A stretch of DNA of 64,000 nucleotides from Symbiodinium natans (Eukaryota; Sar; Dinophyceae; Suessiales; Symbiodiniaceae), in NCBI GenBank assembly GCA_905221605.1, contig CAJNDS010002422.1, positions 121,376 to 185,375 on the forward strand. The letters are read 5' to 3'. The translations under genes were made by a program, and so were the position numbers. Under the pieces are notes generated by a model. The model searched no databases. It was not told the origin of the DNA and saw nothing but the letters and a program-made list of their open reading frames with translations. Below are positions 44,401-47,629 of this stretch, one piece after another; the stretch's first letter is position 1, and each line of letters begins with the position of its first letter.

Positions 44401-44550
44401 CTGCGGTGCCTTCAGGGCAACGATGTTTGGCGTCCCTAAACCCTAAACCCTAAATAGGTGGCGTAGGGTTCAGAATTTAGCGACCTCGTTCAAGCGCTGG
44501 AGGGCAGCACATCGTAGCTGATTCTCTTGCTCTTCCAGCAAGCTCAAGAC
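475..44550 (-). CDS. RPN2: 26S proteasome regulatory subunit Rpn2 (PSMD1), about 50 small exons, 3' end outside window
   Basis: This is the largest non-ATPase subunit of the 19S base, a toroidal scaffold of PC repeats that organises the proteasome lid and base and holds the ubiquitin receptor Rpn13. Islands translated on the minus strand match the family in unbroken order from 44.5 kb down to about 6 kb, including [111 protein letters not shown] and LKIPKNFS. Exons are 15-77 nt. Introns consist mainly of telomere-type arrays. The start codon was not found: E1 begins at an acceptor (44551), so a short 5' exon must lie upstream. The C-terminal domain after the KEKE linker is absent and should lie left of the window. 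Family identity is certain; individual edges are by eye. Confidence 0.95.
502..1475. repeat. Degenerate C-rich telomere-type tract
   Basis: Interspersed CCCTAAA, CCCCAAA, CCCGAAA and similar units with poly-G (669-683) and poly-C (1292-1310) runs. Becomes regular CCCTAAA from about 1355 to 1446. No coding island recognised. Confidence 0.85.
1545..2146. repeat. TTTAGGG array grading into degenerate G-rich tract
   Basis: Regular TTTAGGG at 1549-1600, then GGGGTTA units (1605-1635) and increasingly degenerate G-rich text. A unique stretch at about 1920-2010 (ending ACCTGACCTAGG) has no recognised coding content. Confidence 0.8.
2796..3900. repeat. Microsatellite block: CT-rich then TTTCTTTA then CTTTCT
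   Basis: Pyrimidine-only on the plus strand for about 1.1 kb: (TC)n with TTCTCTC units at 2796-3160, ATTTCTTT units at about 3240-3730 and CTTTCT units to 3895, followed by C runs at 3921-3955. Long open frames here on both strands come from the repeat and are not genes. Confidence 0.95.
4102..4156. repeat. TA-rich microsatellite
   Basis: Alternating (TA)n with ATATATG interruptions. Unique sequence at 3960-4090 and 4560-4980 carries no recognised gene. Confidence 0.85.
5380..5490. repeat. Homogenised TTGAGGG array
   Basis: About 13 uninterrupted TTGAGGG heptamers flanked by TTTAGGG units on both sides. A single-base variant has spread through one array by local amplification. Confidence 0.9.
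6085..6195. repeat. TTTAGGG array
   Basis: About 15 nearly perfect TTTAGGG units lying just left of Rpn2 exon E50. Confidence 0.9.
6246..8778 (-). CDS. RPN2: Rpn2 exons E47-E50 (KEKE linker)
   Basis: Exons 8764-8778 (15 nt, PSLFA), 7612-7669 ([19 protein letters not shown]), 7021-7065 ([15 protein letters not shown]) and 6246-6272 (EKEANELKK). The order gives [28 protein letters not shown] and then a Lys/Glu-rich run. This matches the family's CKPS.FAYP..L, VSTAVLSITAKAK and KEKE segment, which in other Rpn2 proteins mediates protein contacts. The 15-nt exon is short but completes the family motif in frame between GAG acceptor and GT donor. Confidence 0.85.
7683..7862. repeat. TTTAGGG array, one of the longest
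   Basis: About 25 TTTAGGG units, starting within 15 bp of the acceptor side of Rpn2 exon E48. Confidence 0.93.
8043..8130. repeat. CCCTAAA array with CCCTTCGA variants
   Basis: CCCTTCGA units at 8029-8055 followed by CCCTAAA units. Faces the TTTAGGG array at 8278-8354 in inverted orientation. Confidence 0.85.
9118..11733 (-). CDS. RPN2: Rpn2 exons E40-E46
   Basis: Exons 11680-11733 ([18 protein letters not shown]), 11281-11328 ([16 protein letters not shown]), 11005-11049 ([15 protein letters not shown]), 10358-10402 ([15 protein letters not shown]), 10136-10191 ([19 protein letters not shown]), 9773-9825 ([17 protein letters not shown]) and about 9118-9164 ([15 protein letters not shown]). 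They match the family through KVI.DKHEDVMA.FGAILAQGILDAGGRN, VVGLALFTQYWYWFPL.HF, TPT..IG and LKMPK. One small exon (RQGA equivalent) before E40 is not placed. An in-frame TGA follows E46, so splicing there is required. Confidence 0.93.
12106..14879 (-). CDS. RPN2: Rpn2 exons E34-E39 (PC-repeat core)
   Basis: Exons 14817-14879 ([20 protein letters not shown]), 14438-14485 ([16 protein letters not shown]), 14160-14203 ([14 protein letters not shown]), 13538-13602 ([20 protein letters not shown]), 12584-12645 ([20 protein letters not shown]) and 12106-12155 ([16 protein letters not shown]). These are the most conserved Rpn2 motifs and need no gaps. All six donors read GC, for example GAG A followed by GCAGGT before E38. 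Unique DNA beside the exons is only tens of bases, then telomere-type arrays begin. Confidence 0.95.
12659..12743. repeat. TTTAGGG array next to Rpn2 exon E38
   Basis: Twelve TTTAGGG units start 14 bp from the exon's acceptor, so on the coding strand the intron ends in CCCTAAA repeats. Confidence 0.92.
13138..13240. repeat. TTTAGGG array with TTCAGGG tail
   Basis: About 11 TTTAGGG units, then TTCAGGG units, in the intron between E37 and E38. Confidence 0.9.
13716..13810. repeat. Palindromic element, family 1
   Basis: TAGGGAATGAGAGAATGAGG at the left, TACCTCATCCCCCATTCCCT at the right, CCTTTAAGGG at the centre. Related, more diverged copy at about 8990-9075. Lies in the intron between E36 and E37. 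Confidence 0.85.
14258..14377. repeat. TTTAGGG array between E35 and E36
   Basis: About 16 units with one TTTCGGG variant. Confidence 0.9.
14524..14628. repeat. Palindromic element, family 2
   Basis: GTGGGGGGTGTACGAAAATA at the left mirrors TTCGGAAACCCCCACAT at the right, with AGGATTCCCTTATG in between. Related copies: 6843-6940, 8165-8270, 55450-55535, 62175-62280, and a half at about 7115-7155. Confidence 0.8.
15170..15742 (-). CDS. RPN2: Rpn2 exons E32-E33
   Basis: Exons 15697-15742 ([15 protein letters not shown]) and 15170-15232 ([20 protein letters not shown]). Together they reproduce the diagnostic PC-repeat segment [30 protein letters not shown]32 ends CGT in front of a GC donor and E33 begins GCC after AAAAG, so the frame is kept and the arginine-alanine junction of the family is restored. 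Confidence 0.94.
15307..15330. repeat. (TG)n microsatellite
   Basis: About eleven TG dinucleotides in the intron between E32 and E33. Confidence 0.9.
16561..16640. repeat. (TA)n / TATG microsatellite
   Basis: Alternating TA and TATG units. The unique block at 15.85-16.55 kb has long open frames on the minus strand but no recognisable protein. Confidence 0.85.
17839..17950. repeat. TTTAGGG array
   Basis: About 15 units in the giant Rpn2 intron. Confidence 0.9.
19078..19515. repeat. Compound microsatellite: TG/TA, (ACAT)n and (TAATA)n
   Basis: About 17 copies of ACAT at 19157-19226, CA/TA-rich text to 19365, then about 20 TATAA pentamers at 19400-19515. Open frames with His-Thr-Tyr-Ile repeats arise from these units. 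Confidence 0.92.
21463..21655. repeat. GGCCCT hexamer minisatellite
   Basis: About 30 GGCCCT-type hexamers with variants (GGCCGT, GGCTCT). Open on both strands in several frames (Ala-Leu, Pro-Trp, Gly-Pro or Gly-Gln repeats), which is expected from the unit; no gene claimed. Confidence 0.9.
21762..22075. repeat. Three direct copies of an approximately 115-bp unit
   Basis: Copies begin near 21765, 21872 and 21982, each opening TTTTCT.YGA.AGGGCCCTT and containing GACCGTCCCC. The second and third also share CCTGAAGGGGAGTCCTTTGC and CTTATGGCCCCAAG; the first is diverged. Confidence 0.88.
22140..22250. repeat. Tandem duplication with GAATTTTGAATGG and GGGCTGGCTCCGG
   Basis: Two copies of about 50 bp, starting near 22143 and 22193. 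Unique, non-coding in appearance. Confidence 0.75.
22846..22995. repeat. TA/GA and TAGTA microsatellite
   Basis: (TA)n, (GA)n, then ATAGTATA/GTAGTAT units. Confidence 0.85.
23570..23730. repeat. TTTAGGG array with TTTAGGA variants
   Basis: About 22 units in the giant Rpn2 intron. Confidence 0.9.
24383..27179 (-). CDS. RPN2: Rpn2 exons E27-E31
   Basis: Exons 27142-27179 ([12 protein letters not shown]), 26289-26321 ([11 protein letters not shown]), 25780-25810 ([10 protein letters not shown]), 25359-25416 ([18 protein letters not shown]), 24959-25016 ([19 protein letters not shown]) and 24383-24414 ([10 protein letters not shown]). They match [51 protein letters not shown] and GS....AI. Most donors here are GC. 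The exon at 24383 ends in front of the giant intron. Confidence 0.93.
25156..25175. repeat. Poly-G run
   Basis: About 20 consecutive G between Rpn2 exons E29 and E30. Length may be unreliable in the assembly. Confidence 0.8.
27276..27366. repeat. TTTAGGG array upstream of Rpn2 exon E27 (coding sense)
   Basis: About 12 units on the acceptor side of E27; a CCCTAAA array (27068-27126) lies on its donor side. Confidence 0.9.
27804..30310 (-). CDS. RPN2: Rpn2 exons E22-E26
   Basis: Exons 30245-30310 ([20 protein letters not shown]), about 28974-29009 ([11 protein letters not shown]), about 28481-28505 (TYLPQQGG) and 27804-27825 (GGALYGM). They reproduce in order the family sequence [32 protein letters not shown] and EGGALYALGL. 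The last is a 22-nt exon. A few residues between ESK and TYLP, and before GGALY, are not placed; an island at 28.31-28.36 kb may supply some of them. Confidence 0.88.
29148..29320. repeat. Complex inverted repeat with GGGCCTT / AAGGCCC motifs
   Basis: Blocks such as AAAATCGTGG, AAGGCCCAAAAA and TTTTTGGGCCTT occur in both orientations around 29220, so the segment could fold on itself. It lies in the intron between E22 and E23. Confidence 0.7.
30541..30690. repeat. TTTAGGG / GGGGTTA / GGGGTTTT variant series
   Basis: Sequential blocks of TTTAGGG, AGGGGTT, TTTAGGGG and GGGGTTTT, each locally uniform. Confidence 0.85.
31246..31493 (-). CDS. RPN2: Rpn2 exons E20-E21
   Basis: Exons 31468-31493 (DLLLLDTI) and 31246-31322 ([20 protein letters not shown], then SDVFL). 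They match the family's ADLLILK..K followed by RNSV.HTATVIANSFMHCGTTSD. The two join through a GA-AG intron in which the split lysine codon is completed by the next exon. Between E19 and E20 (34031 to 31494) lies the intron carrying the nested ART gene. Confidence 0.93.
31326..31395. repeat. TTTAGGG array touching Rpn2 exon E21
   Basis: Begins 4 bp from the exon; the acceptor CCTAG itself is made from the reverse complement of the repeat (CCCTAAACCTAG). Confidence 0.9.
32173..33609 (-). CDS. Intronless ADP-ribosyltransferase-like protein with two CCHH fingers, nested in an Rpn2 intron
   Basis: A 478-residue single-exon frame starts at an ATG preceded two codons upstream by an in-frame TAG. 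Residues 6-36 and 41-71 form two copies of C-x5-C-x17-H-x5-H, a zinc-finger-like pattern resembling an expanded PBZ finger. Residues about 160-320 look like an arginine-type ADP-ribosyltransferase fold: VYHGL (220-224), FMSTS (255-259) and PHECEVLL (305-312) with Glu307 and Glu309 as the ExE pair. Such enzymes transfer ADP-ribose from NAD to protein or nucleic acid. The usual arginine of the first motif is His222 here, so activity and target are open. No signal peptide or membrane segment is visible. It shares the strand of its host gene Rpn2 and has no telomere-type repeats inside. Confidence 0.85.
   Translation of the reverse strand: MSHRPCENGDQCRAWLRLKSYEVSQADIDHVSCWAHPHPPCRYGDQCRAWLRLQEGGYRLDDQAHVAVYDHGGRARGDRAIFEGMAKFATMEFTDAFKMSERLREAASVAATRSLWEEVKVNGYARVLEVSGHPSAKTLDDIVALKLSSERHKELGEPLNHEEMLSILLYTGCDCYGDLRRAERDRDFKKWARFACVLDLAIYNLAMAAAAKGVGLTPKVYHGLGNVALMHLPIDKVEYGDLGSIWAVQFTTPTFMSTSWNRSVAEGFIDMNSSEGSGLRGLLIEMEGEEASLVGADVSWISKFPHECEVLLGRFTTFTSQTVETAEGDQSMKTVRDLVRDLKIVVEAGRLQHASFTLQAGTVWGDEFGSGGSVYLLSLPLVPSVAQCDHPKWHRSLSRWPDVAAGRRPPTSFEELMEYMGSRECYEQCHRGFPTGYPLSFILFPLDWSACRDMGRAFPLLHLQAISSARVAAGMISL
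33627..33683. promoter_or_regulatory. 14-bp perfect inverted repeat upstream of the ART gene
   Basis: Arms 33627-33640 and 33670-33683 are exact reverse complements (GCCTCGGGCTCATT) separated by 29 bases. On the minus strand the loop carries CAG followed by GTAAGTGCAG, a near-perfect canonical splice donor, and TAG just before the ATG could be an acceptor. It may be a 5' UTR hairpin, a very short 5' UTR intron or a remnant of an inserted element. Role unknown. Confidence 0.5.
34032..36063 (-). CDS. RPN2: Rpn2 exons E17-E19 (Ala/Pro/Glu linker and start of the PC domain)
   Basis: Exons about 36010-36063 ([18 protein letters not shown]), 34647-34721 ([20 protein letters not shown]) and 34032-34103 ([20 protein letters not shown]). 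The first two are low-complexity and sit where other Rpn2 proteins also carry a variable linker. The third matches the conserved L.KILSGE.SIDL. E19 ends at a textbook donor, CAG followed by GTGAAG. The short segment after SIDL (about 10 residues, HL.FL.RNN in relatives) was not found; it should be a small exon in the intron that holds the ART gene. Confidence 0.85.
34757..34900. repeat. TTTAGGG array
   Basis: About 20 units between E17 and E18, followed directly by a palindromic element (34901-34986). Confidence 0.92.
34901..34986. repeat. Palindromic element, family 3 (copy 1)
   Basis: TACTAACAGTCTTTACTAGGG at the left pairs with CTATTCAGGACTGCTAGT at the right around an AGTACCCCCTAGTAGA centre. 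A second copy with the same ends lies at 59925-60007. Confidence 0.75.
35033..35092. repeat. Poly-T, poly-G and (TA)n run
   Basis: Runs of T (35034-35040), G (35046-35057) and TA (35073-35088). Region 34990-36000 otherwise contains degenerate heptamers and unique sequence without recognised coding content. Confidence 0.8.
36308..36354. repeat. CCCTACAAA octamer-nonamer tandem repeat
   Basis: Five CCCTACAAA units, a variant of the heptamer. Confidence 0.85.
36427..37489 (-). CDS. RPN2: Rpn2 exons E13-E16
   Basis: Exons 37433-37489 ([19 protein letters not shown]), 37261-37302 ([14 protein letters not shown]), 36695-36733 ([13 protein letters not shown]) and 36427-36483 ([19 protein letters not shown]). 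They align with the family's D..NVCQCL.FLDDP, ILEKLVKED, LLMAYQIAFDL and NE.Q.FL..V segments. An island at about 36.90-36.95 kb reading SVKLILLEE could be an extra or alternative exon, but it is not needed for continuity. Confidence 0.9.
38105..39431 (-). CDS. RPN2: Rpn2 exons E9-E12
   Basis: Exons 39375-39431 ([19 protein letters not shown]), 38988-39034 ([15 protein letters not shown]), 38585-38648 ([20 protein letters not shown]) and 38105-38134 ([10 protein letters not shown]). They match the Rpn2 stretch [17 protein letters not shown], then the IKQSDNV..ML motif, a helix ending F....VL, and LVK.Y. Donors read GC, GT, GC and GC. A short tandem-copy TA tract (38467-38522) lies in the intron between E11 and E12. 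Confidence 0.92.
40030..41030. repeat. Complex tandem and inverted repeat block
   Basis: Two unit types. TTCGTGGATTTGGGCAAAAACC repeats (about 22-27 bp) occur at 40038-40117 and 40230-40310, with inverted copies (CCTAAATCCACGAAGG) at 40173-40190 and 40374-40420. A unit of about 60 bp (CTCGAGGGGCCAGGGTTC, GGTTTTTCACTGG) is repeated about ten times from 40326 to 41010 in both orientations. The open frames are shadows of the repeats. The block lies in the Rpn2 intron between E8 and E9. Confidence 0.9.
41354..42744 (-). CDS. RPN2: Rpn2 exons E5-E8
   Basis: Exons 42707-42744 ([12 protein letters not shown]), 42391-42426 ([12 protein letters not shown]), 41731-41775 ([15 protein letters not shown]) and 41354-41419 ([20 protein letters not shown]). 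They correspond to the family segments LFDVSERSEYV, IAKCIDEYI and IDPRLEAIVNRMF.RC. E7 is poorly conserved and is assigned from its position and from phase continuity into E8 (KKK joined to [10 protein letters not shown]). E7 and E8 use GA donors, E5 GT and E6 GC. Confidence 0.88.
42030..42175. repeat. TTTAGGG array, about 20 perfect units
   Basis: Longest uninterrupted perfect array in the right half of the Rpn2 gene, in the intron between E6 and E7. Confidence 0.93.
43031..43113. repeat. (TTCTTA)n microsatellite
   Basis: About 13 TTCTTA hexamers in the intron between E4 and E5. Confidence 0.9.
43205..43325. repeat. TTTAGGG array
   Basis: About 17 units, one TTTCGGG variant, between E4 and E5. 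Confidence 0.9.
43474..44550 (-). CDS. RPN2: Rpn2 exons E1-E4 (N-terminal helical region)
   Basis: Four exons: 44485-44550 ([17 protein letters not shown]), 44284-44346 ([21 protein letters not shown]), 44005-44072 (DPSFPGRG then [14 protein letters not shown]) and 43474-43508 ([11 protein letters not shown]). They match the conserved start of Rpn2, where a short helical repeat is followed by VVD.FW.EI, then [15 protein letters not shown] and the [12 protein letters not shown] motif. Phases join without frameshift. Donors read GT, GA, GT and GC. An in-frame TGA lies just upstream of the E1 acceptor, which excludes a start there, so the initiating ATG must be on another exon between about 44.55 and 44.9 kb. 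A 28-bp copy of the end of E3 lies 55 bp downstream of it. Confidence 0.93.
43943..44025. repeat. 28-bp direct duplication covering the end of Rpn2 exon E3
   Basis: 43943-43970 and 43998-44025 are identical. The right copy includes the last 21 bases of exon E3 with its donor; the left copy lies in the intron, separated by a CCCTAAACCCTAAA stretch. Confidence 0.9.
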
Positions 44551-44907
44551 CTCGGCAGCGTGTCAACTGAAAGGGTTTAGGGTTTAGGGTTTAGGGTTTA
44601 GGGTTTGGGGTTTAGGGTTTAGGGTTTAGGGTTTAGGGTTCAGGGTTTAGGGGTAATGGAGGAATGACTTCAGAAGGCAGATCTTGTTTTTCTCACATCA
44701 AAGTGCACTCGGGCTGTTCTGTGCTGTTTGCTGCCCGTTCAGCTGACGGGGTCGGACCGGGTGCAGCCCGGCTTGCTCCAAAGACCTGAGCCAGGGACCC
44801 CCACGCGCCCCTAAACCCTAAACCCTAAACCCTAAACCCTAAACCCTAAAAAACCCTAAACCCTAAAAAACCCTAAACCCTGAACCCTAAACCCTAAACC
44901 CTAAACC

Positions 44908-45069
44908 CTAAACCCGAGCACAAGGATGACGCGCCTGTCTGGTAGCCTGGTGGACCGCGGCTGCTTGCTGAGCCGCCTGTTGGGCCGCCTGCTGCGCCTG
45001 CCGTTGCATCTCCGCGTCGACACCGAACATGTTGCCCAATTGGTTGATGAAGGCTCCTGGATTCACAGC
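44908..45069 (-). CDS. RBR ligase exon 4 (Gln/Ala-rich C-terminus and stop)
   Basis: It follows a pyrimidine-rich acceptor ending TTCAG, reads AVNPGAFINQLGNMFGVDAE and then a run of QAQQAAQQAAQQAA, matching the composition of the end of exon 3. Phase 0 on both sides. The last codons read CGG GTT TAG, so the stop is made by the adjoining GGTTTAGGG repeat. Confidence 0.8.
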   Translation of the reverse strand, partial: AVNPGAFINQLGNMFGVDAEMQRQAQQAAQQAAQQAAAVHQATRQARHPCARV

Positions 45070-47568
45070 CTGAAGGGGGGGAACTGGGAGCCAATAATTC
45101 GGTTGTATGAAAACCCTGTGTACAGTTCTGTCATCGTGGTCCGCGTAAAAAATAGCGGTGCTGTCGCACAAGCTTCGTGCTGGACAAGGAAACCCTGTCG
45201 TGAGGAATCACAGTGTTTCGTTGGAGTATGAAGCGAGAACCTTGCCTTGCAGCCTAGTCGTATCATTTTCTTACTGCGCCCTCATTCGTAGGGAATGAGG
45301 TGCCTGACGTTCCCCCTTTAGAGCCTTTAAGGGAGTGAGTATACAGTAGGGCACCTACTTTTTGAACACTGTAGGAATATATGTGGCAGATAACTTAGAC
45401 TGAGCCGACTTAGCCAACGCCGCACGCCTGGGGTGCTGGACCGGCGGTGGCTCGGGCCTGTGCCTCACGCGCCCTCTGCTGCGCCTGGGCGTGGGCCTCC
45501 TGGTGGGCCGCCTGGGCCTGCGCCGCCTGGGCGGCGTGCTGGGCCGCGTGGGCACGGTGGGCGCGGTGTGCCTCCGTCTCTGGGTGCCCATTGCCGCCAA
45601 AAAACTGCCTGAAGATGTCCTCCGCATGGTTGAAGGTTTCGAAACCCCGGGGTGCAGAGCCAGCCCCCGCAAAGCTCGGAGCTGCATTGGGATCTCCCGC
45701 CGACTGGCTCGCTGCCCAATCAAAGTGCCGGCCGCAGCGCGTGCAGTGCATGTGATTGCAGCCCCCGTTCTTCTCGATCGGCGCCTGGCATTTCGGACAC
45801 TTGCGAACCCGGGTTCCGTCAAACTTCGGCTTCTGGCCGTCTTCGTCGGTTCCATTGGCGTTGGCTTCCCAGGTGTGCTCGCACAGGAAGCACATGGCTG
45901 TGCGCCGGCCGCGCTCCTTGTAGGCGACTCCGACGCAGCCCGGCTGGGGGCACTCCAGGACCTCGTACTTCGCGTCGCGGATGAGGCGCTCGCGCTGCTG
46001 GAGGTCCTTCCAGAGGTTCCGCAGGGCCACGCTCATGGACGTGGCATCCTGAAACCGCATCTCATGGGAGCAGGCCGGGGCGTAGATGCAGGGAAGGTGG
46101 TACTTCAGGGAGGACTTCATGGCCTGGATCTGGCTCTCGAGGTACATGCCCAAGCACTGGAAGCAGGCGAGGTGGCCGCACGTGAGGGGCCAGACGTCGT
46201 CATCCAGGCACCAGTTGCAGCAAATCCGGCAGTAGCTGAACAATCGCAGCTTGGCCTTCCTCAGAAGGGATTAGGGTTTAGGGTTTAGGGTTTAGGGTTT
46301 AGGGTTTAGGGTTTAGGGTTTAGGGTTTAGGGTTTAGGGTTTAGGGGGTCCCAAATGGGCACCTTCTGTCACAGGACTTCTTCTGCTAAGGCTTCGGTGG
46401 CTTAGGGATCCCGAACCCTGGACTTTATTGGTGACGCACGGAAAATTGCAGGTACCCCCATCGTTCCCTTCAAGGAACCCCTGCAAGTTCCTTGTTCCCT
46501 CGCTCCCTACCAGCCCATGAGGCCCTAAACCCGAAACCCGAAACCCTAAACCCTCAACCCTTAACCCTAAACCCTACTAAGGGCCAGAAAGGAGTGGTGC
46601 AGCGGAGCGTCGCGTCGGGGTCCAGGCGGCGGACAGCGGCGTCCACGAGCTCGGACTTCTCCACGTAGCCGTTGAGATCAACCGCCAGATTCCTCTCGAA
46701 ATGTAGGGCTTAGGGTTTAGGGTTTAGGGTCTAGGGTTTAGGGTTTTCGGGTTTAGGGTTTTAGGGTTTAGGGTTAGGGTTTAGGGTTTAGGGTTTAGGG
46801 TTTAGGGGTGTACTTGGAGGTTCACGGTACTTATCCGCCGAGGCCTTGGGCCGAAGGTGTATAGGCAGTCACTCCCCCTTTTTTTGCCTCAAATGGGTAC
46901 CCCCCCTAGGTGAGCAGGGTCCGCAAGCGGATGGTTCGCCAGGACCAGAGGCAGTTGCAGCCCTTCCCAGCAGGGCCCCCCCCTTTTTCACCCGCGCCCA
47001 ACCCGCCCCACCCCCCCCTGCCCCCCCCCCTACCCCCCCCCCCCACCCCCCCCAACCCACCCCCCCTCCCCCCCACCCCCCCCAACCAAAAGCCACATGA
47101 GCGGCTGGGCTCGAGGTGCTAATGGACGCAACAAGAGCTGCTTGATGTTTGTAGGTGTCGCTATAGCACACCCAATGGTTCATAACCTAGGGGTGTCGCT
47201 TTTCAAGTGTTCCCATCGTTTTACAGGGTTTTGGGCATTCGTGCCACCCCTTGCTTAATTGAATGGCTGGGGGTGCTTGCTCACATAAGGTGTTTGTGAA
47301 AGGCGGAGTTTTCTGTTTCGACGCGCTGGCTTGAGGGCCGGAGGCTCAACTGGTGTGAGCACGGCCGCAAATCCGCCGAGGCCTCGGGCCGGAGGTGTAT
47401 AGGTTGTCAGAACAGGCACCCCCCTCCAAATCCTCCCCCCACACCCAAAGCCGCTTTTCGGACCCCTTTTTTTGCCTCAAATGGGTACCCCCCCCAGGAA
47501 ACCGGGGTCCGCAAGCGGACGGTTCGCCAGGACCAGAGGCAGTTCAAGCCCCTCCCAGCAGGCGCCCA

Positions 47569-47629
<61 letters not shown>

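Noticed and set aside
45491-46288. 265-residue open frame on the plus strand
   Set aside because: It is the antisense of the RBR exon, whose zinc-binding pattern and splice phases are conserved on the minus strand.
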